A stretch of DNA of 64,000 nucleotides from Aquarana catesbeiana (taxonomy: Eukaryota; Chordata; Amphibia; Anura; Ranidae), in assembly GCF_042186555.1 (NCBI RefSeq), contig NC_133327.1, positions 50,480,065 to 50,544,064 on the forward strand, in the 5' to 3' direction. Under the pieces are notes generated by a model, which saw only the letters and a program-made list of their open reading frames with translations, ran no database searches and was not told the DNA's origin. Of the stretch, positions 43,628 through 57,622 are shown in pieces (position 1 is the first letter of the stretch; every line of letters begins with the position of its first letter). A program made the translations under genes and the position numbers.

Positions 43628-46600
43628 ATGGGGACACTAAAACTTTGCTCTTATAATGTTAGAGGTTTAAATTCTGCAATCAAAAGATCACAAATTCTAC
43701 ACTCTCTCCATAAGCAAAAAGTGGGTATTGCCTTATTTCAGGAGACACATTTTCGAACAGACCACATACCTACTTTACAAAATAGATTCTATACAACTTG
43801 GTATCATGATTCCTTTTTATACTCAAAATCTAGGGGAGTCTCCATAGCAATACATAATTCCTCATCAGGTAGTGGTAAGTTGGAGGAATAGAGACGGGAG
43901 AGCATTATTAGTAAAACTTGTTATATATGGTAAAAAATACACTCTTAATTAACGTCTATCTTCCTAATTGTGAACAAATTAAAATAGCAACACACCTGTT
44001 CACAGATCTTATGGAGAGAGCAGAAGGGCTAACAATAATAGGCGGTGACTTTAGTTTTCTCTTTGATCAGGATATGGATACTACTACACCTTTTAAGGTC
44101 GCAGAAGAGTAGGGATAAAAAGAAATTTAAGGATATGATGGAGAAGCATCAGTTGGTCGATATATGGTGGGCTTTTCATCCATTGGAGCGGGAATATACG
44201 TTCCATTCAAAAGTTCATGATACTTATCATAGACTTGATTACTTTTTGACTAATCAGTTGGCAACGTCAGCAACCTCTTCCTCGGATATAGGCAGTGCGA
44301 TTTGGTCGGATCACATGCCTATATTTTTGGTGATAGCAGAATCCAATGGGAACAGAGATTTTTGGAAGTTATATGATAACTTATTATTTGATGAGGCCTG
44401 TGTAGTTGAGATTAAAGAAGCAATAATGAATTTTATAAAAGATCATATAAGGGACACTACCTCCTCACCTATTCAGTGGGAGGCCTTGAAATTTGTAGTG
44501 CGGGGTCTATTTATAAAACACATATCTAGATTAAAAAAAGTTAAAGAGAGCAGAACAGCTGAACTCCTTAAGGAAATTTCGAGATTGGATTCGCTGCATA
44601 AGGAATTACCACTATCGGGAAAATGTGAGGAATACAAAAGAGAGCAGAGCTGCGAACCTTGTTAAATGAACAAGCACTGCGGGTTAGAGATAAAAACTGG
44701 ACACTGTATTATCAACAGGGCAATAAACCAGGCAAATTATTAGCTAGGGCACTGCGCCAACGGGTCAATACATCATCCATCGTAAAGATTAAATCAGAAA
44801 CAGGCGACGTAGCATATGACCCAAAGGGGATCCTGAATGCATTCCATACTTTTTACACTAGATTATATAATATTCCAAATCAACTAGCAGAGCAAGACCC
44901 AGCAGAGAATATATCAATATATAAAAGATACGGCTTTACCAACTTTATCGGTAACAGAAATAGAACAGCTAGAACAGGAGTTCTCTGAGACGGAAATACA
45001 GGAGTGTAATAGATTCATTGGTGCCAGGTAAAAGCCCTGGACCCGATGGCTTTACCCCGCGATTCTATAAAACTTTTTAAAGATTTATTAGTCCCTATTA
45101 TGAAGCGGACATTTAATTCTGTATCTGCCTTGCAGCCTTTTGTTTCTCAGGGTATGCAGGCTTTTATCTCATTGATACCTAAACCCGAAAAGCACCATAC
45201 TATATGCGGTAATTATCGACCTATCTCATTGACAAATATTGACCTTAGAATATATTCTAAAATCATTGCAAATAGAATTACTCAGATAATACCGACGTAT
45301 ATAAACTTAGATCAAATGGGATTTATAAAAGGACGAGAGGCAAGAGATAACACCTTAAAGACTTTGACACTGGTGGAATAGGTCTGGAGACACACCATCC
45401 CATCCTGCCTCCTGGCAATAGATGCCGAGAAGGCGTTTGATGGGGTGGGATGGTGTTTTCTCCGGGAGACTTTAAGACAGTGGGGGTTGGGTCCGGTGCT
45501 TCTAGAAAAAATAATGGTGTTATATCATAATCCAACTGCTAAAATACGAACGAATGGGGATGTATCTGATACAATCACCATAGTGAACGGTACCAGACAG
45601 GGATGTCCGTTGTCCCCTTTGCTATACGTATTAGCTATGGAGCACTTAGCTATAGCTATTCGGAATAATAGGGATATACTAGGTATAAAAATAGGAAACA
45701 TCGAATATAAAATGTCAGTTTATGCTGACGATCTGCTACTTTATATCACAAACCCATTGGTGACTGTACCAAATCGAATTAGCGAATTCAAGCGCTTTGG
45801 GGAGGTGAGTAACTTCAAAGTGAACTTCGATAAGTCAGAAGCGCTCAGTATCACTCTACCAAGTGATACTGTGGAATTACTTAAAAAAAAAACAAAAAAA
45901 AAACAACGTAGTTTAAATGGCAAGCAAATGCGCTTAAATACCTCGAAACACACATCCCTAGGGATATGTGTAAGATCCAGGAATATAACTACCTCCCATT
46001 AGTGAAAAAAAATATAAAATTACTTCAACAATATAACAAAGGAATAATTTCTTGGATGGGTAGGATAAGTATTATGAAAATGGATATTTTGCCTAAGATA
46101 TTTTATATATTTCAAACTATCCCAATATTCCCTTCAACAAAAATCCTGATCCAACTACGGAGAGCCATTGGGAGCTTCATTTGGGCAGGTAAAACTGCTA
46201 GAATTAGTAGAGAAGTATTAATTAAATTAAAACAATATGGAGGGTTGGCCCTCCCAGACTTATCAACTTATCCTAAATCAGTATTTATTACCAGGATTAT
46301 GGATTGGTTTCATAATGCTGATAGTAAGCAATGGGTGAGGTTGGAGGAAGAAGTTGCAGCTATTAAACTGAAATCATTACCATGGATAGTAAAGGAAAGG
46401 CAAACTCCTGAAGGGGAGCTACCCTTCTTGGTCGCTTCAACACTGAAAGTGTGGGATGGAATACTGAAACTGGGAATAGGGTCTACCTATAGAGGTCCAA
46501 TGACCCCCTTATTTGATAATCCTGAATTCCCTTCAGCAAGGGACATTAGGAATTATCTTAAATGGCAAAGAAATGAGGACACCAGGATAGTAGAGAAAAT

Positions 46601-47404
46601 GGAAGGGAATAAACTTCTTCCGATAGAGGCTTTGGGTATGGAATATAGAACAAATCGGATGCAGTATCGACAGCTTCAGATGTACATCTTCTCTTTGGCG
46701 AAAGAGGCGATATTGGATAGACCACTTACAGATTTGGAAAAATTGCTTCTACAAGAACAAAAGCCATCGCATACACTCTCCATGATTTATAGATATTTAA
46801 TTTCAAATAATAAGATACATGAGGTAACATATGTCAAAAAATGGGAGGCAGAACTGGGGATAACTATCCCCAAAGTAAAATGGGAAAAGGCAATTAAGCT
46901 AACACATAAGCTATCGATCTCCTATAGACATCAAGAGAGAAATTTTAAGATTCTAGCAAGATGGTATAGATGCCCTGTGGACATGCATAAGATAAAATCA
47001 GATAACGAAGACATCTGTTGGAGATGTCAGGGGGCACAGGGAACAATGTCGCATATATGGTATTTTTGACCGGGGTCCAAACTTTTTGGAGTAACATTTT
47101 TGAAGTATATAGGGCAGTAACAGGAATCAATTTACAGCCTGATATATTTATAACAGTACTTTCAATGATCCCAGGTTCGGTGAAAAGCATAAAGGGTATT
47201 CTTAAACATTTTTTAACAGCAGCACGCACAATTATAGCCAGGAAATGGAAAAGTAGTATAGAACCTTCTATAGGGGAATGGGAGCGTGAGCTGGGTGAAA
47301 TGCGTTCATTAGAAGAGAGGATGGTATTGGAAACTGGGCTAAAAAAGCAGATTATAACTTCTTGGCAGGTTTGGGGAGAGTATAGAGCCTCATTGACATC
47401 ATGA
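43628..47404 (+). pseudogene. L1-D ORF2: endonuclease, reverse transcriptase, C-terminus
   Basis: The start is MGTLKLCSYNVRGLNSAIKR at 43628. The endonuclease motifs are LFQETHF, IIGGDFSFLFD and HRLDYFLTN, with SDHMPIF in a shifted frame near 44310. The reverse transcriptase has ISLIPKPEKHHTICGNYRPI, QMGFIKGREARDN, LLAIDAEKAFDGVGW, GTRQGCPLSPLLYVLAME and MSVYADDLLLY. The C-terminal region is long (45966-47069, 367 aa open). At the cysteine knuckle (CWRCQGAQGTMSHIWYF) a TGA replaces the expected next cysteine and the frame shifts, then continues to 47404. Several frameshifts (about 43890, 44110, 44660, 44990, 45380, 45900) disable it. Confidence 0.88.
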
Positions 47405-47815
47405 GCAAACTGGGGAAGGAGAAGGGAAATGAAGCCCCCCCCCCCTTGCGGGGGGGGTTGTGTGTGGGTGTATGTAAGTATGTGAGGTATGAATGATTAG
47501 ATGATAGGACCTTTTATTAATGGGTGGTCAAGTGTTCTACTTTAAATTAGAAAAAATAAGAACTGAGGGAAAAGGAAAAGGGGAGAAAGAAGAAAAACAT
47601 AAAAAAGATAAAATGTGGCATATACAAGGAATGATAGTCGGATATTATTAAAAGGACAAATTATAGGGGTTTATGATTGAAGTGGGACCCATAGTTTTGA
47701 ACAAATGAATGATAATACCATATCATTGATAAAGGTCGGATTTTATATGTAGAATGTAATTATAAAATTTTGTAAAAATGTTTTGATAAATAAAGATTAT
47801 AAAAAAAAAAAAAAC

Positions 47816-48119
47816 ACACTGGCCAGGCTCTTCAATATTTAAGGGCCACCCCCCCCCCCCCACCTTCTGAGCCGTCCTTGCCCAGGGATTGGCAGAGATC
47901 CCTTGAATATTCAGACTTTCCACTCTACACACCATCTCACCAAGTTCTGAAACTTTCCAGAAGCTTCCAGAAGCCGGGGTAGGTACTAGATTCTCAGCCT
48001 GCAAAGTCTGCCAATGGTCCTAAATCTGAATCCACAGCAATTGCACAGACTAACTTAAGCTACTGTGAGTCAACTAAATTTTCCTACCAACTATGTACAC
48101 TAGAGGGTGCTGCAGGTAA
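47816..48119. other. Spacer after L1-D
   Basis: About 300 bp with a C tract (47850-47862) and no supported frame. It lies between the L1-D poly(A) and the next MITE. Confidence 0.45.
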
Positions 48120-48123
48120 TTAA

Positions 48124-48500
48124 AGTGGAATTCCACCCATATAAAAAGTCAGCAGCTACAAAAAGCGTAGCTGCTGACTTTTATTAACCGGACACTCATC
48201 TGCCCCACGGTCCAGCAATGTGGACGAATGAAGCCCCGCTCCTCTCCCCCTCCTCTGTGGCACCGGCATTGTCACTGTGGCTTCACAGCTGGGCACGCAC
48301 TGCACATGAGCGAGCCGCGCTGCTCACTGTGACTGGCCAGAGATTGGCCATGCACAAAGATTGGGCATTATGGAGTTTCAAACCTTCCTGGCATTTACTT
48401 CCTGCCCGTAACTGGCATGCAGGCAAGAGGGTGTGTTTAGCTTAGAAAGTCCCTCCTCCCCCCTCCAAATGAAAGACAAAAATGCCCATGAAGACTCCAA
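48124..48500. mobile_element. TTAA MITE related to 4402-4888, inverted and truncated
   Basis: TTAA at 48120-48123 is followed by AGTGGAATTCCACCC and a hairpin, AAAGTCAGCAGCTAC / GTAGCTGCTGACTTTT. The hairpin matches one near the right end of 4402-4888. The following GC-rich core (GTCCAGCAATGTGG, GTGGCTTCACAGC) is also shared. I did not find the other terminus. Sequence up to about 48720 has no clear feature. Confidence 0.65.
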
Positions 48501-48719
48501 GGGTGTATGACATCATTTTGGCCTAGGCCAGTAAACAGGAAGCAAGTGAAGAAATCTAAAAGGGGGAAAAAAAGGGTTAAAGCAAGTAAATATAATACTT
48601 ATCTTATTTTCTAATGCTAGCCGCATAAGGATTACAAATAGTTAATATTGAGTAGTTGGTAGTTGATTGAGAGAGTTTAGTTTTGTGTCAAGTGTACAGC
48701 ATAAATGAAACTGTGCTTC

Positions 48720-49820
48720 AATGATTTCAGCCAATTACTGCCCAAATAGAGCTTTCTTTTGGTGGTATTTGATCAGCTCTGCGGTTCTTATTTTTTGCGC
48801 AACAAATAAAAAAAGACCGAAAATTTTGAAAAAAAAAAAAGTTTTTTTTTGTTTCTGTTAAAAATTTTCGTAAATAAGTACGTTTTCTTCTTCAATGACG
48901 GGCACTGATATGGCTGCACTGACAGGCACTGATACGGCGGCACTGATGGGCACCGATGAGGTGGCACTGACGATGGGCACTGATAAGCGGCACTGATGGG
49001 CACTGAGGTGGCACTGATGGGCACTGATAGGTGGCACTGGTATGCGGCACTGATGGGAACTCATAGGTGGCACCGATGGGCACTCATAGGCGGCACTGAT
49101 TTGCACTCGTAGGTGGCATTGATGGGCACTCGTAGGTGGCATTGCTGGGTACTTATGGGTGGCACCGATAGGTGGGCACTGATGGGCATGGATGGGCACT
49201 GACAGGTGGCACCAATGGACACTGGGTGGCACTGATGACACTGATTGTTTGCACTGATGCCCCTAAGGGTGGCATTGCTGGGCATCACTGCAACATAATG
49301 GTGCCAATCAGTGCCCATTTGTGGGCACTGATTGGCAGATTGGCCACTGACTGGGCACACTGGGCACATGTGGATGGCCATGGGGTACATACCTGGCCAT
49401 CCAAATGTTGCCCTTCCCTGGTGGTCCTAGTGGCAATCCCTGGTGGTCCAGTGTGGTGATCTGAGGGGGGGCTGTGCTGATAAACAATCAGCACAGACCC
49501 CCCCTGCCAGGAGAGCCGCCGATCGGCTCTCCTCTACTCGCGTCTGTCAGACGCGAGTGAGGAAGAGCCAATCAACGGCTCTTCCTATTGACATTGTGAT
49601 CAGCCTTGATTGGACACGGCTGATCACGTGGTAAAGAGCCTCTGCCGGAGGCTCTTTACCAAGATCTGTGTAGCGGTGTGTCAGACTGACACACCGATCC
49701 ACTGATCGCCGCGATGCACGGTGGCATGTTATCCTGCTGGATGTCATATGACGCCCAGTCAGGATAACTGAACCACCGCTCGGCCGTCATCTGCTATGGG
49801 CCGGACGGGAAGTGGTTAAA
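48720..49820. repeat. Repeat with GGCACTGAT minisatellite core
   Basis: The left part (GCCAATTACTGCCC to about 48895) is followed by 400 bp of irregular tandem units built on GGCACTGATGGGCACT (48895-49300), then GC-rich sequence with nested hairpins (GGAGAGCCGATCGGCTC-like, and AGAGCCTCTGCCGGAGGCTCT near 49637). It ends near GGAAGTGGTTAAA at 49818. It looks like a non-autonomous element, but I could not define its terminal repeats. The translated Cys/Pro-rich repeats are artefacts. Confidence 0.6.
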
Positions 49821-51022
49821 TATTACTATGCATCTCATCTCCAAGTATTGACTTCCTAGACATCTAGGAAGACCCCAAATAGATGGGCTGAGACTGAAAT
49901 GGGGGTTACTGTCCTGGTACACCCATGTTACATGTTATGGAACACATGCCTCAACTAAGATCCTTGGTGTTAAGATGTTGCTCCAATGCTCTTTACCATA
50001 TCTATTTGGAAGAGATGCTCGGAGCGGTTCTCCCTCTCCTCCTCCTGCCCTCCATTTTTGAATGTACTTTCTAACCTGGACATCCCTGATGGTCTATCCT
50101 ATGTACGGATGCTCCCATGGACTCAAGTGGGAATCTTTCAATTGCGACAAATTGTACATCCAGTGACACGTAGACTCCTGTCTTTTGCAGACCTCCAAGT
50201 GAAACATCAGCTCCCTACATCACTTTTGTACTCATATATACAATTTTAAACATTTTTTCCTCTCTAAATCCCGCTCATTATCTCTAGAGAAACTCACCAA
50301 CTTTGAACTTTTATGTGCCAATGGACCATATAAACCAAACTAATCTCATCCATATATAAAATCTTACATGAAGCCCCCCCTTTAATGGAGTCCACTCATA
50401 ACTATATGAAGAAATGGACCCATATATTACAGCGACCTATATCTTTAATAGATTGAGGAAAAATGTGTGAGTCCTTGTCCAAAATCTCACACTGTGTAGT
50501 GCAGAGAGAAACTGCAATTAAGATTTTGCTCTTCTGGTATAGAACTCCAGACATACTACACGCCCGCAACCCAACGGCCCCTAGACAAAGCTGGAGATAT
50601 GGGCGCTCACTTCTACATCTTCTGGGAGTGTTCTTCTATTGGCCCTTTCTGGATTCAGATTCCAGAGCTCTTGCAGAAGTTATTAAACACCTCCATACCT
50701 CCAAACCCCATACACTTTCTATTAGGCCTCCCTTTTTCAGGTATCTCTAAAGGCTCAAGAACACTAGCATCTTTCATTCTACTAGCTGCAAAACGAGTTA
50801 TACCTAAAAACTGGTTGTCCACTTCCGCCCCCCACATTACATCAATTTCTTTCTATAATGGCTGATATCCATAGGTTGAAACATCTGACTGCAATGATCG
50901 ATGACTCATTACCGTCTTTTTAGAAGATATGGAAAATTTGGGATGATTCTGAGTATTCCCTAGAAAACAATGCATCTTGAATACATTATCCCGCTTACAC
51001 CACCTGTTATGTTTCTGGTGAG
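49821..51022 (+). pseudogene. L1-E ORF2 C-terminal fragment
   Basis: The 3' part of an L1 ORF2, with many stops and shifts. Recognisable pieces are LLFWYRTPDILHARNPTAPR followed by the knuckle-like HFYIFWECSSIGPFW, then LLQKLLNTSIPPNP, FLLGLPFSGISKGSRTLA and LLAAKRVIPKNW. It is cut by the palindromic hAT element at 51023. Its 3' untranslated region continues at 55765. The part from 50398 is present again at 52144. Confidence 0.78.
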
Positions 51023-52122
51023 TAGGGATGAGCCGAACACCCCCTTGTTCAGTTCCCACCAGAACTTGCGAACAGGCAAAAAATTTGTGCTATCACTGTT
51101 AAAGTCTATGGGACACGAACATGAATAATCAAAAGTGCTAATTTTAAAAGCTTATATGCAATTTATTGTCATAAAAAGTGTTTGGGGACCTGGGTCCTGC
51201 CCCAGGGGAAATGGATCAATGCAAAAAAAAGTTTTAAAAACGGCCATTTTTTCGGGAGCAGTAATTTTAATAATGCTTAAAGTGAAACAATAAAAGTGTA
51301 ATATCCTTTTAAATTTCGTATCTGGGGGTGTCTATAGTATGCCTGTAAAGGGGTGCATTTTTCCCATTTTTAGAACAGTCTGACAGCAAAATGACATTTC
51401 AAAGGAAAAAAAGTAATTTAAAACTACTCGCGGCTATTAATGAATTGCCAGTCCGACAATACACATAAAAGTTCATTTATAAAAACGGCATGGGAATTCC
51501 CCACAGGGGAACCCCGAACCAAAATTAAAAAAAAAAGATGTGGGGGGTCCCCCTAAATTCCATACCAGTCAGGTCTGGTATGGATATTAAAGGGAACCCT
51601 GGACAAAATACAAAAAAAAATGGCGTGGGGTCCCTCTCAAAATCTATACCAGACCCTTCAGGTCTGGAGTGGATTTTAAGGGGAACCCCACGCCAAAATA
51701 AAAAAAAAATGGCGTAGGCTCCCCTTAAAAATCCATATCAGACCCTTATCAGAGCATGCAACCTGGCAGGCCGCAGGACAAGAGGGGGGGACGAGAGAGC
51801 ATCCCCCCCTGAACTGTACCAGGCCACATGCCCTCAACATTGGGAGGGTGCTTTGGGGTAGCCCCCCAAAACACCTTGTCCCCATGTTGATGAGGACAAG
51901 GGCCTCATCTCCACAACCTTGCCCGTTGGTTGTGGGGGTCTGCGGATGGGGGGCTTATCGGAATCTGGAAGCCCCCTTTAACAAGGGGACCCCCAGATCC
52001 CGGCCCTCCCCCCTGTGTGAAATGGTAAGGGGGTACAAAAGTACCCCTACCATTTCACAAAAAAACTGTCAAAAATGTTAAAAATGACAAGAGACAGCTT
52101 TTGACAATTCCTTTATTTAAAT
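51023..52122. mobile_element. Palindromic hAT element P, partial duplicate
   Basis: It starts with TAGGGATGAGCC after CTGGTGAG and matches 52769-53869. It stops at the duplication breakpoint (TTATTTAAAT|ATTATT), well before the centre of the palindrome. It has no right end of its own. Confidence 0.85.
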
Positions 52123-52143
52123 ATTATTATAATATTAAATTAT

Positions 52144-52768
52144 ATAACTATATGAAGAAATGGACCCATATATTACAGCGACCTATATCTTTAATAGGTT
52201 GAGGAAAAATGTGTGAGTCCTTGTCCAAAATCTCACACTGTGTAGTGCAGAGAGAAACTGCAATTAAGATTTTGCTCTTCTGGTATAGAACTCCAGACAT
52301 ACTACACGCCCGCAACCCAACGGCCCCTAGACAAAGCTGGAGATATGGGCGCTCACTTCTACATCTTCTGGGAGTGTTCTTCTATTGGCCCTTTCTGGAT
52401 TCAGATTCCAGAGCTCTTGCAGAAGTTATTAAACACCTCCATACCTCCAAACCCCATACACTTTCTATTAGGCCTCCCTTTTTCAGGTATCTCTAAAGGC
52501 TCAAGAACACTAGCATCTTTCATTCTACTAGCTGCAAAACGAGTTATACCTAAAAACTGGTTGTCCACTTCCGCCCCCCACATTACATCAATTTCTTTCT
52601 ATAATGGCTGATATCCATAGGTTGAAACATCTGACTGCAATGATCGATGACTCATTACCGTCTTTTTAGAAGATATGGAAAATTTGGGATGATTCTGAGT
52701 ATTCCCTAGAAAACAATGCATCTTGAATACATTATTCCGCTTACACCACCTGTTATGTTTCTGGTGAG
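52144..52768 (+). pseudogene. L1-E ORF2 fragment, second copy
   Basis: A duplicate of 50398-51022 with the same broken frames (LLFWYRTPDILHARN, HFYIFWECSSIGPFW). It is followed by the full palindromic hAT element. The copies differ by only a few bases. Confidence 0.85.
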
Positions 52769-55756
52769 TAGGGATGAGCCGAACACCCCCCTGTTCAGTT
52801 CCCACCAGAACTTGCGAACAGGCAAAAAATTTGTGCTATCACTGTTAAAGTCTATGGGACACGAACATGAATAATCAAAAGTGCTAATTTTAAAAGCTTA
52901 TATGCAATTTATTGTCATAAAAAGTGTTTGGGGACCTGGGTCCTGCCCCAGGGGAAATGGATCAATGCAAAAAAAAGTTTTAAAAACGGCCATTTTTTCG
53001 GGAGCAGTAATTTTAATAATGCTTAAAGTGAAACAATAAAAGTGTAATATCCTTTTAAATTTCGTATCTGGGGGTGTCTATAGTATGCCTGTAAAGGGGT
53101 GCATGTTTCCCATTTTTAGAACAGTCTGACAGCAAAATGACATTTCAAAGGAAAAAAAGTAATTTAAAACTACTCGCGGCTATTAATGAATTGCCAGTCC
53201 GACAATACACATAAAAGTTCATTTATAAAAACGGCATGGGAATTCCCCACAGGGGAACCCCGAACCAAAATTAAAAAAAAAAGATGTGGGGGGTCCCCCT
53301 AAATTCCATACCAGTCAGGTCTGGTATGGATATTAAAGGGAACCCCGGACAAAATACAAAAAAAAAATGGCGTGGGGTCCCTCTCAAAATCTATACCAGA
53401 CCCTTCAGGTCTGGAATGGATTTTAAGGTGAACCCCACGCCAAAATAAAAAAAAAATGGCGTAGGCTCCCCTTAAAAATCCATATCAGACCCTTATCAGA
53501 GCACGCAACCTGGCAGGCCGCAGGACAAGAGGGGGGGACGAGAGAGCATCCCCCCCTGAACCGTACCAGGCCACATGCCCTCAACATTGGGAGGGTGCTT
53601 TGGGGTAGCCCCCCAAAACACCTTGTCCCCATGTTGATGAGGACAAGGGCCTCATCTCCACAACCTTGCCCGTTGGTTGTGGGGGTCTGCGGATGGGGGG
53701 CTTATCGGAATCTGGAAGCCCCCTTTAACAAGGGGACCCCCAGATCCCGGCCCTCCCCCCTGTGTGAAATGGTAAGGGGGTACAAAAGTACCCCTACCAT
53801 TTCACAAAAAAACTGTCAAAAATGTTAAAAATGACAAGAGACAGCTTTTGACAATTCCTTTATTTAAATGCTTCTTCTTTCTTCTATCTTCTATCTTCCT
53901 TCGGTTTCTTCCTCCATCTTCTTCTGGTTCTTCTGGTTCTTCCTCTGGTGTTCTCGTCCGGCATCTTCCTCCTCGGCGTCGGCGTCTTCTTCCCTTCTTC
54001 TCCTCGGGCCGCTCTGCATCCATGATGGCATGGAGGGAGGCTCCCGTTGTGTGACGCTTCTCCTCTTCTGACGGTTTTTAAATAATGGGGGCGGGGCCAC
54101 CCGGTGACCCCGCCCCCCTCTGACACCCCCTCGCCCCCTCTGACGCACGGGGACTTGACGAGACTTCCCTGTGGCATTCCCTGTGATGTCAGAGGGGGGC
54201 AGGGTCACCCGTTATGTAACCCCACCCCCTTCTGACATCACGGGGAATGCCACAGGGAAGTCCCCGTCAAGTCCCCATGCGTCAAAGGGGGCGGGGTCAC
54301 CGGGTGGCTCTGCCCCCCCCGTTATTTAGGAACCGTCAGAAGAGGAGAAGCGTCACACAGCGGTAGCCTCCCTCCATGCAATCTTGGATGCGGAGCGGGC
54401 CAAAAAGAAGATGAAGACAAGAAGATGAAGAGAAGAAGATGAAGAGAGAAGCGTCACATAGCGGGAGCCTCCCTCCATGCCATCATGGATACGGAGCGGG
54501 CCGAGGAGAAGAAGGGAAGAAGATGCCGACGCCGCAGAGGAAGATGCCGGACGAGAACACCGGAGGGAGAACCAGAAGAACCAGAAGAAGAAGAAGATGG
54601 AGGAAGAAACCGAAGGAAGATAGAAGATAGAAGAAAGAAGAAGCATTTAAATAAAGGAATTGTCAAAAACTGTCTCTTGTCATTTTTAACATTTTTGACA
54701 GTTTTTTTGTGAAATGGTAGGCCCTTACCATTTCACACAGGGGGGAGGGCTGGGACCTGGGGGTCCCCTTGTTAAAGGGGGCTTCCAGATTCCGATAAGC
54801 CCACCGCCCGCAGACCCCCACAACCACCGGCAAGGGTTGTGGGGATGAGGCCCTTGTCCCCATCAACATGGGGACAAGGTGTTTTGGGGGGCTACCCCAA
54901 AGCACCCTCCCAATGTTGAGGGCATGTGGCCTGGTACGGTTCAGGAGGGGGAGTGCTCTCTCGTCCCCCCTCTTTTCCTGTGGCCTGCCAGATAAGGGTA
55001 AAGTATGGATTTTTGGGGGGACCCCATGCCGTTTTTCTTAAAAATTTTGGCACGGGGTTCCCCTTAAAATCCATACCAAACCTAAAGGGTCTGGTATAGA
55101 TTTTGGGGGGGACCCCACGCCTTTTTTTTTCAAGTTTAGCCGGGGTTCCCCTTAATATCCATACCAGACCTGAAGGGCCTGGTACGGAATTTAGGGGGAC
55201 CCCACATCTTTTTTTAATTTTGGTTTGGGGTTCCCCTGTGGGGAATTCCCATGCCGTTTTTATCAATGAACTTTTATGTGTATTGTCGGACCGGCAATTC
55301 ATTAATAGCCACGAGTAGCTTAAATGACTTTTTTTGCTTTGAAATGTCATTTTGCTGTCAGACTGTTCTAAACACGGGAAACATTTATCCCTTTACAGGC
55401 ATACTATAGACACCCCCCAGGTACGAAATTTAAAGGGATATTACACTTTTATTGTTTCACTATAAGCATTATTAAAATCACTGCTCCCGAAAAAGCAGCC
55501 GTTTTTAAAACTTTTTTTTGCACTGATCCATGTCCCCTGGGGCAGGACCCAGGTCCCCAAACACTTTTTATGACAATACCATGAATATAAGCCTTTAAAA
55601 TTAGCACTTTTGATTTCTCCTATAGACTTTTAAAGGGTGTTCCGCGGCATTTGAATTTGCTGCGAACACCCCAAATTGTTCGCTGTTCGGCGAACTGGCA
55701 AACAGCCATTGTTCAAGTCGAACATGAGTTCAACTCAAACTCGAAGCTCATCCCTA
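52769..55756. mobile_element. Palindromic hAT element P, copy 2, complete
   Basis: It is 2,988 bp, has ends TAGGGATGAGC / GCTCATCCCTA and is flanked by CTGGTGAG (52761-52768) and CTAGTGAG (55757-55764), an 8-bp duplication with one difference. The inverted-repeat centre is near 54215, where GACTTCCCTGTGGCATTCCC meets its complement. The arms match those of 40261-43154. There is no transposase. Frames rich in E, R and K (53802-54208, 54439-54712) occur on both strands as expected for a palindrome. Confidence 0.85.
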
Positions 55757-55764
55757 CTAGTGAG

Positions 55765-56830
<1,066 letters not shown>

Positions 56831-56891
<61 letters not shown>
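56831..56891. repeat. (AT)n microsatellite, second
   Basis: About 29 AT units followed by a short (AG)n. The next 190 bp (to 57079) are A/T-rich without a feature. Confidence 0.95.
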
Positions 56892-56894
<3 letters not shown>

Positions 56895-57622
56895 GAGAGA
56901 GAGCCCACTTAGATAGAACCTTCAATAACACATATGATAAATCCAGATTTCTGCGCTACATAAACAAAAAAACTTATACCACAAAAATATTTTGGACAGC
57001 TGCTGCAACAAGATACAAAAAGCAAGTGGAAGATTGCTCAATAAAACAAGAATGACTTGACACTTTTTAAACTCTTACGCAGGGGCGGACTGACAACTCA
57101 TGGGGCCCCCGGGCAATAGGAGATCCTGGGGCCCCCTGTCCCCGCTCATGTGTTCCCACCCACACTCAAGCCACACCCACACAAATCCGCACCTACATTT
57201 TGCACTGCCCACACTACATGCGTTCGTCACAGAATTACATTAAAGAAAGTGCAACAACGGTACCTTACCAAAATTAAAGTGATTGTAAAGGCTCGTTTTT
57301 TTTTTTGGTTTTTTTAAATAACAAACATATCATACTTACCTTCACTGTGCAGCTCGTTTCGCACAGAGTGGCCCCGAACCTCGACATCTGGGGGTGGCTC
57401 TCGCGGCTCCTCCCCACATCAGATAACTCCCTAGGAGTAGCGCTCTCCCGGGGGGGGGGGTTACCTTGCAGGTGGGCTCCCGTGTCCAGCATTTGCGTCT
57501 ATAGACACATGTTTACATACATGTGCTCATCCTACATAAAGCTTTTCATATAGAGCATGTGCTGGGATCATGGGGGTGCTTTACATTTTTTTTTAATTAT
57601 TTTTCTTAACTTTATATAATTT

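Larger units (their letters stand above)
36290..47815 (+). mobile_element. L1 (Tx1-like) LINE L1-D, long but decayed
   Basis: The order is a 5' region (about 36290-37496), ORF1 (37497-39180), an inter-ORF region with tandem repeats, a hAT insertion (40261-43154), ORF2 (43628-47404) and a 3' untranslated region with AATAAA at 47789-47794 and a poly(A) tract to 47815. Without insertions it is about 8 kb. I could not identify its target duplication, so the 5' limit is approximate. Confidence 0.75.
50398..53869 (+). repeat. Recent 1.73-kb tandem duplication
   Basis: 50398-52122 and 52144-53869 are near-identical (few differences, offset 1746-1747). Each unit runs from inside L1-E into the left arm of the palindromic hAT element. 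A 21-bp A/T-only filler (52123-52143) separates them. The duplication postdates the hAT insertion. The high identity marks it as the youngest event in this part. Confidence 0.92.

Noticed and set aside
48788..49390. Cys/Pro/Ser-rich proteins on the minus strand
   Set aside because: All frames are produced by the GGCACTGAT tandem core, and several frames look alike.
53802..54712. Glu/Arg/Lys-rich proteins inside the palindromic hAT element
   Set aside because: They occur symmetrically on both strands because the element is a palindrome with GAAGAAG tracts. There is no domain and no conservation of frame between copies.
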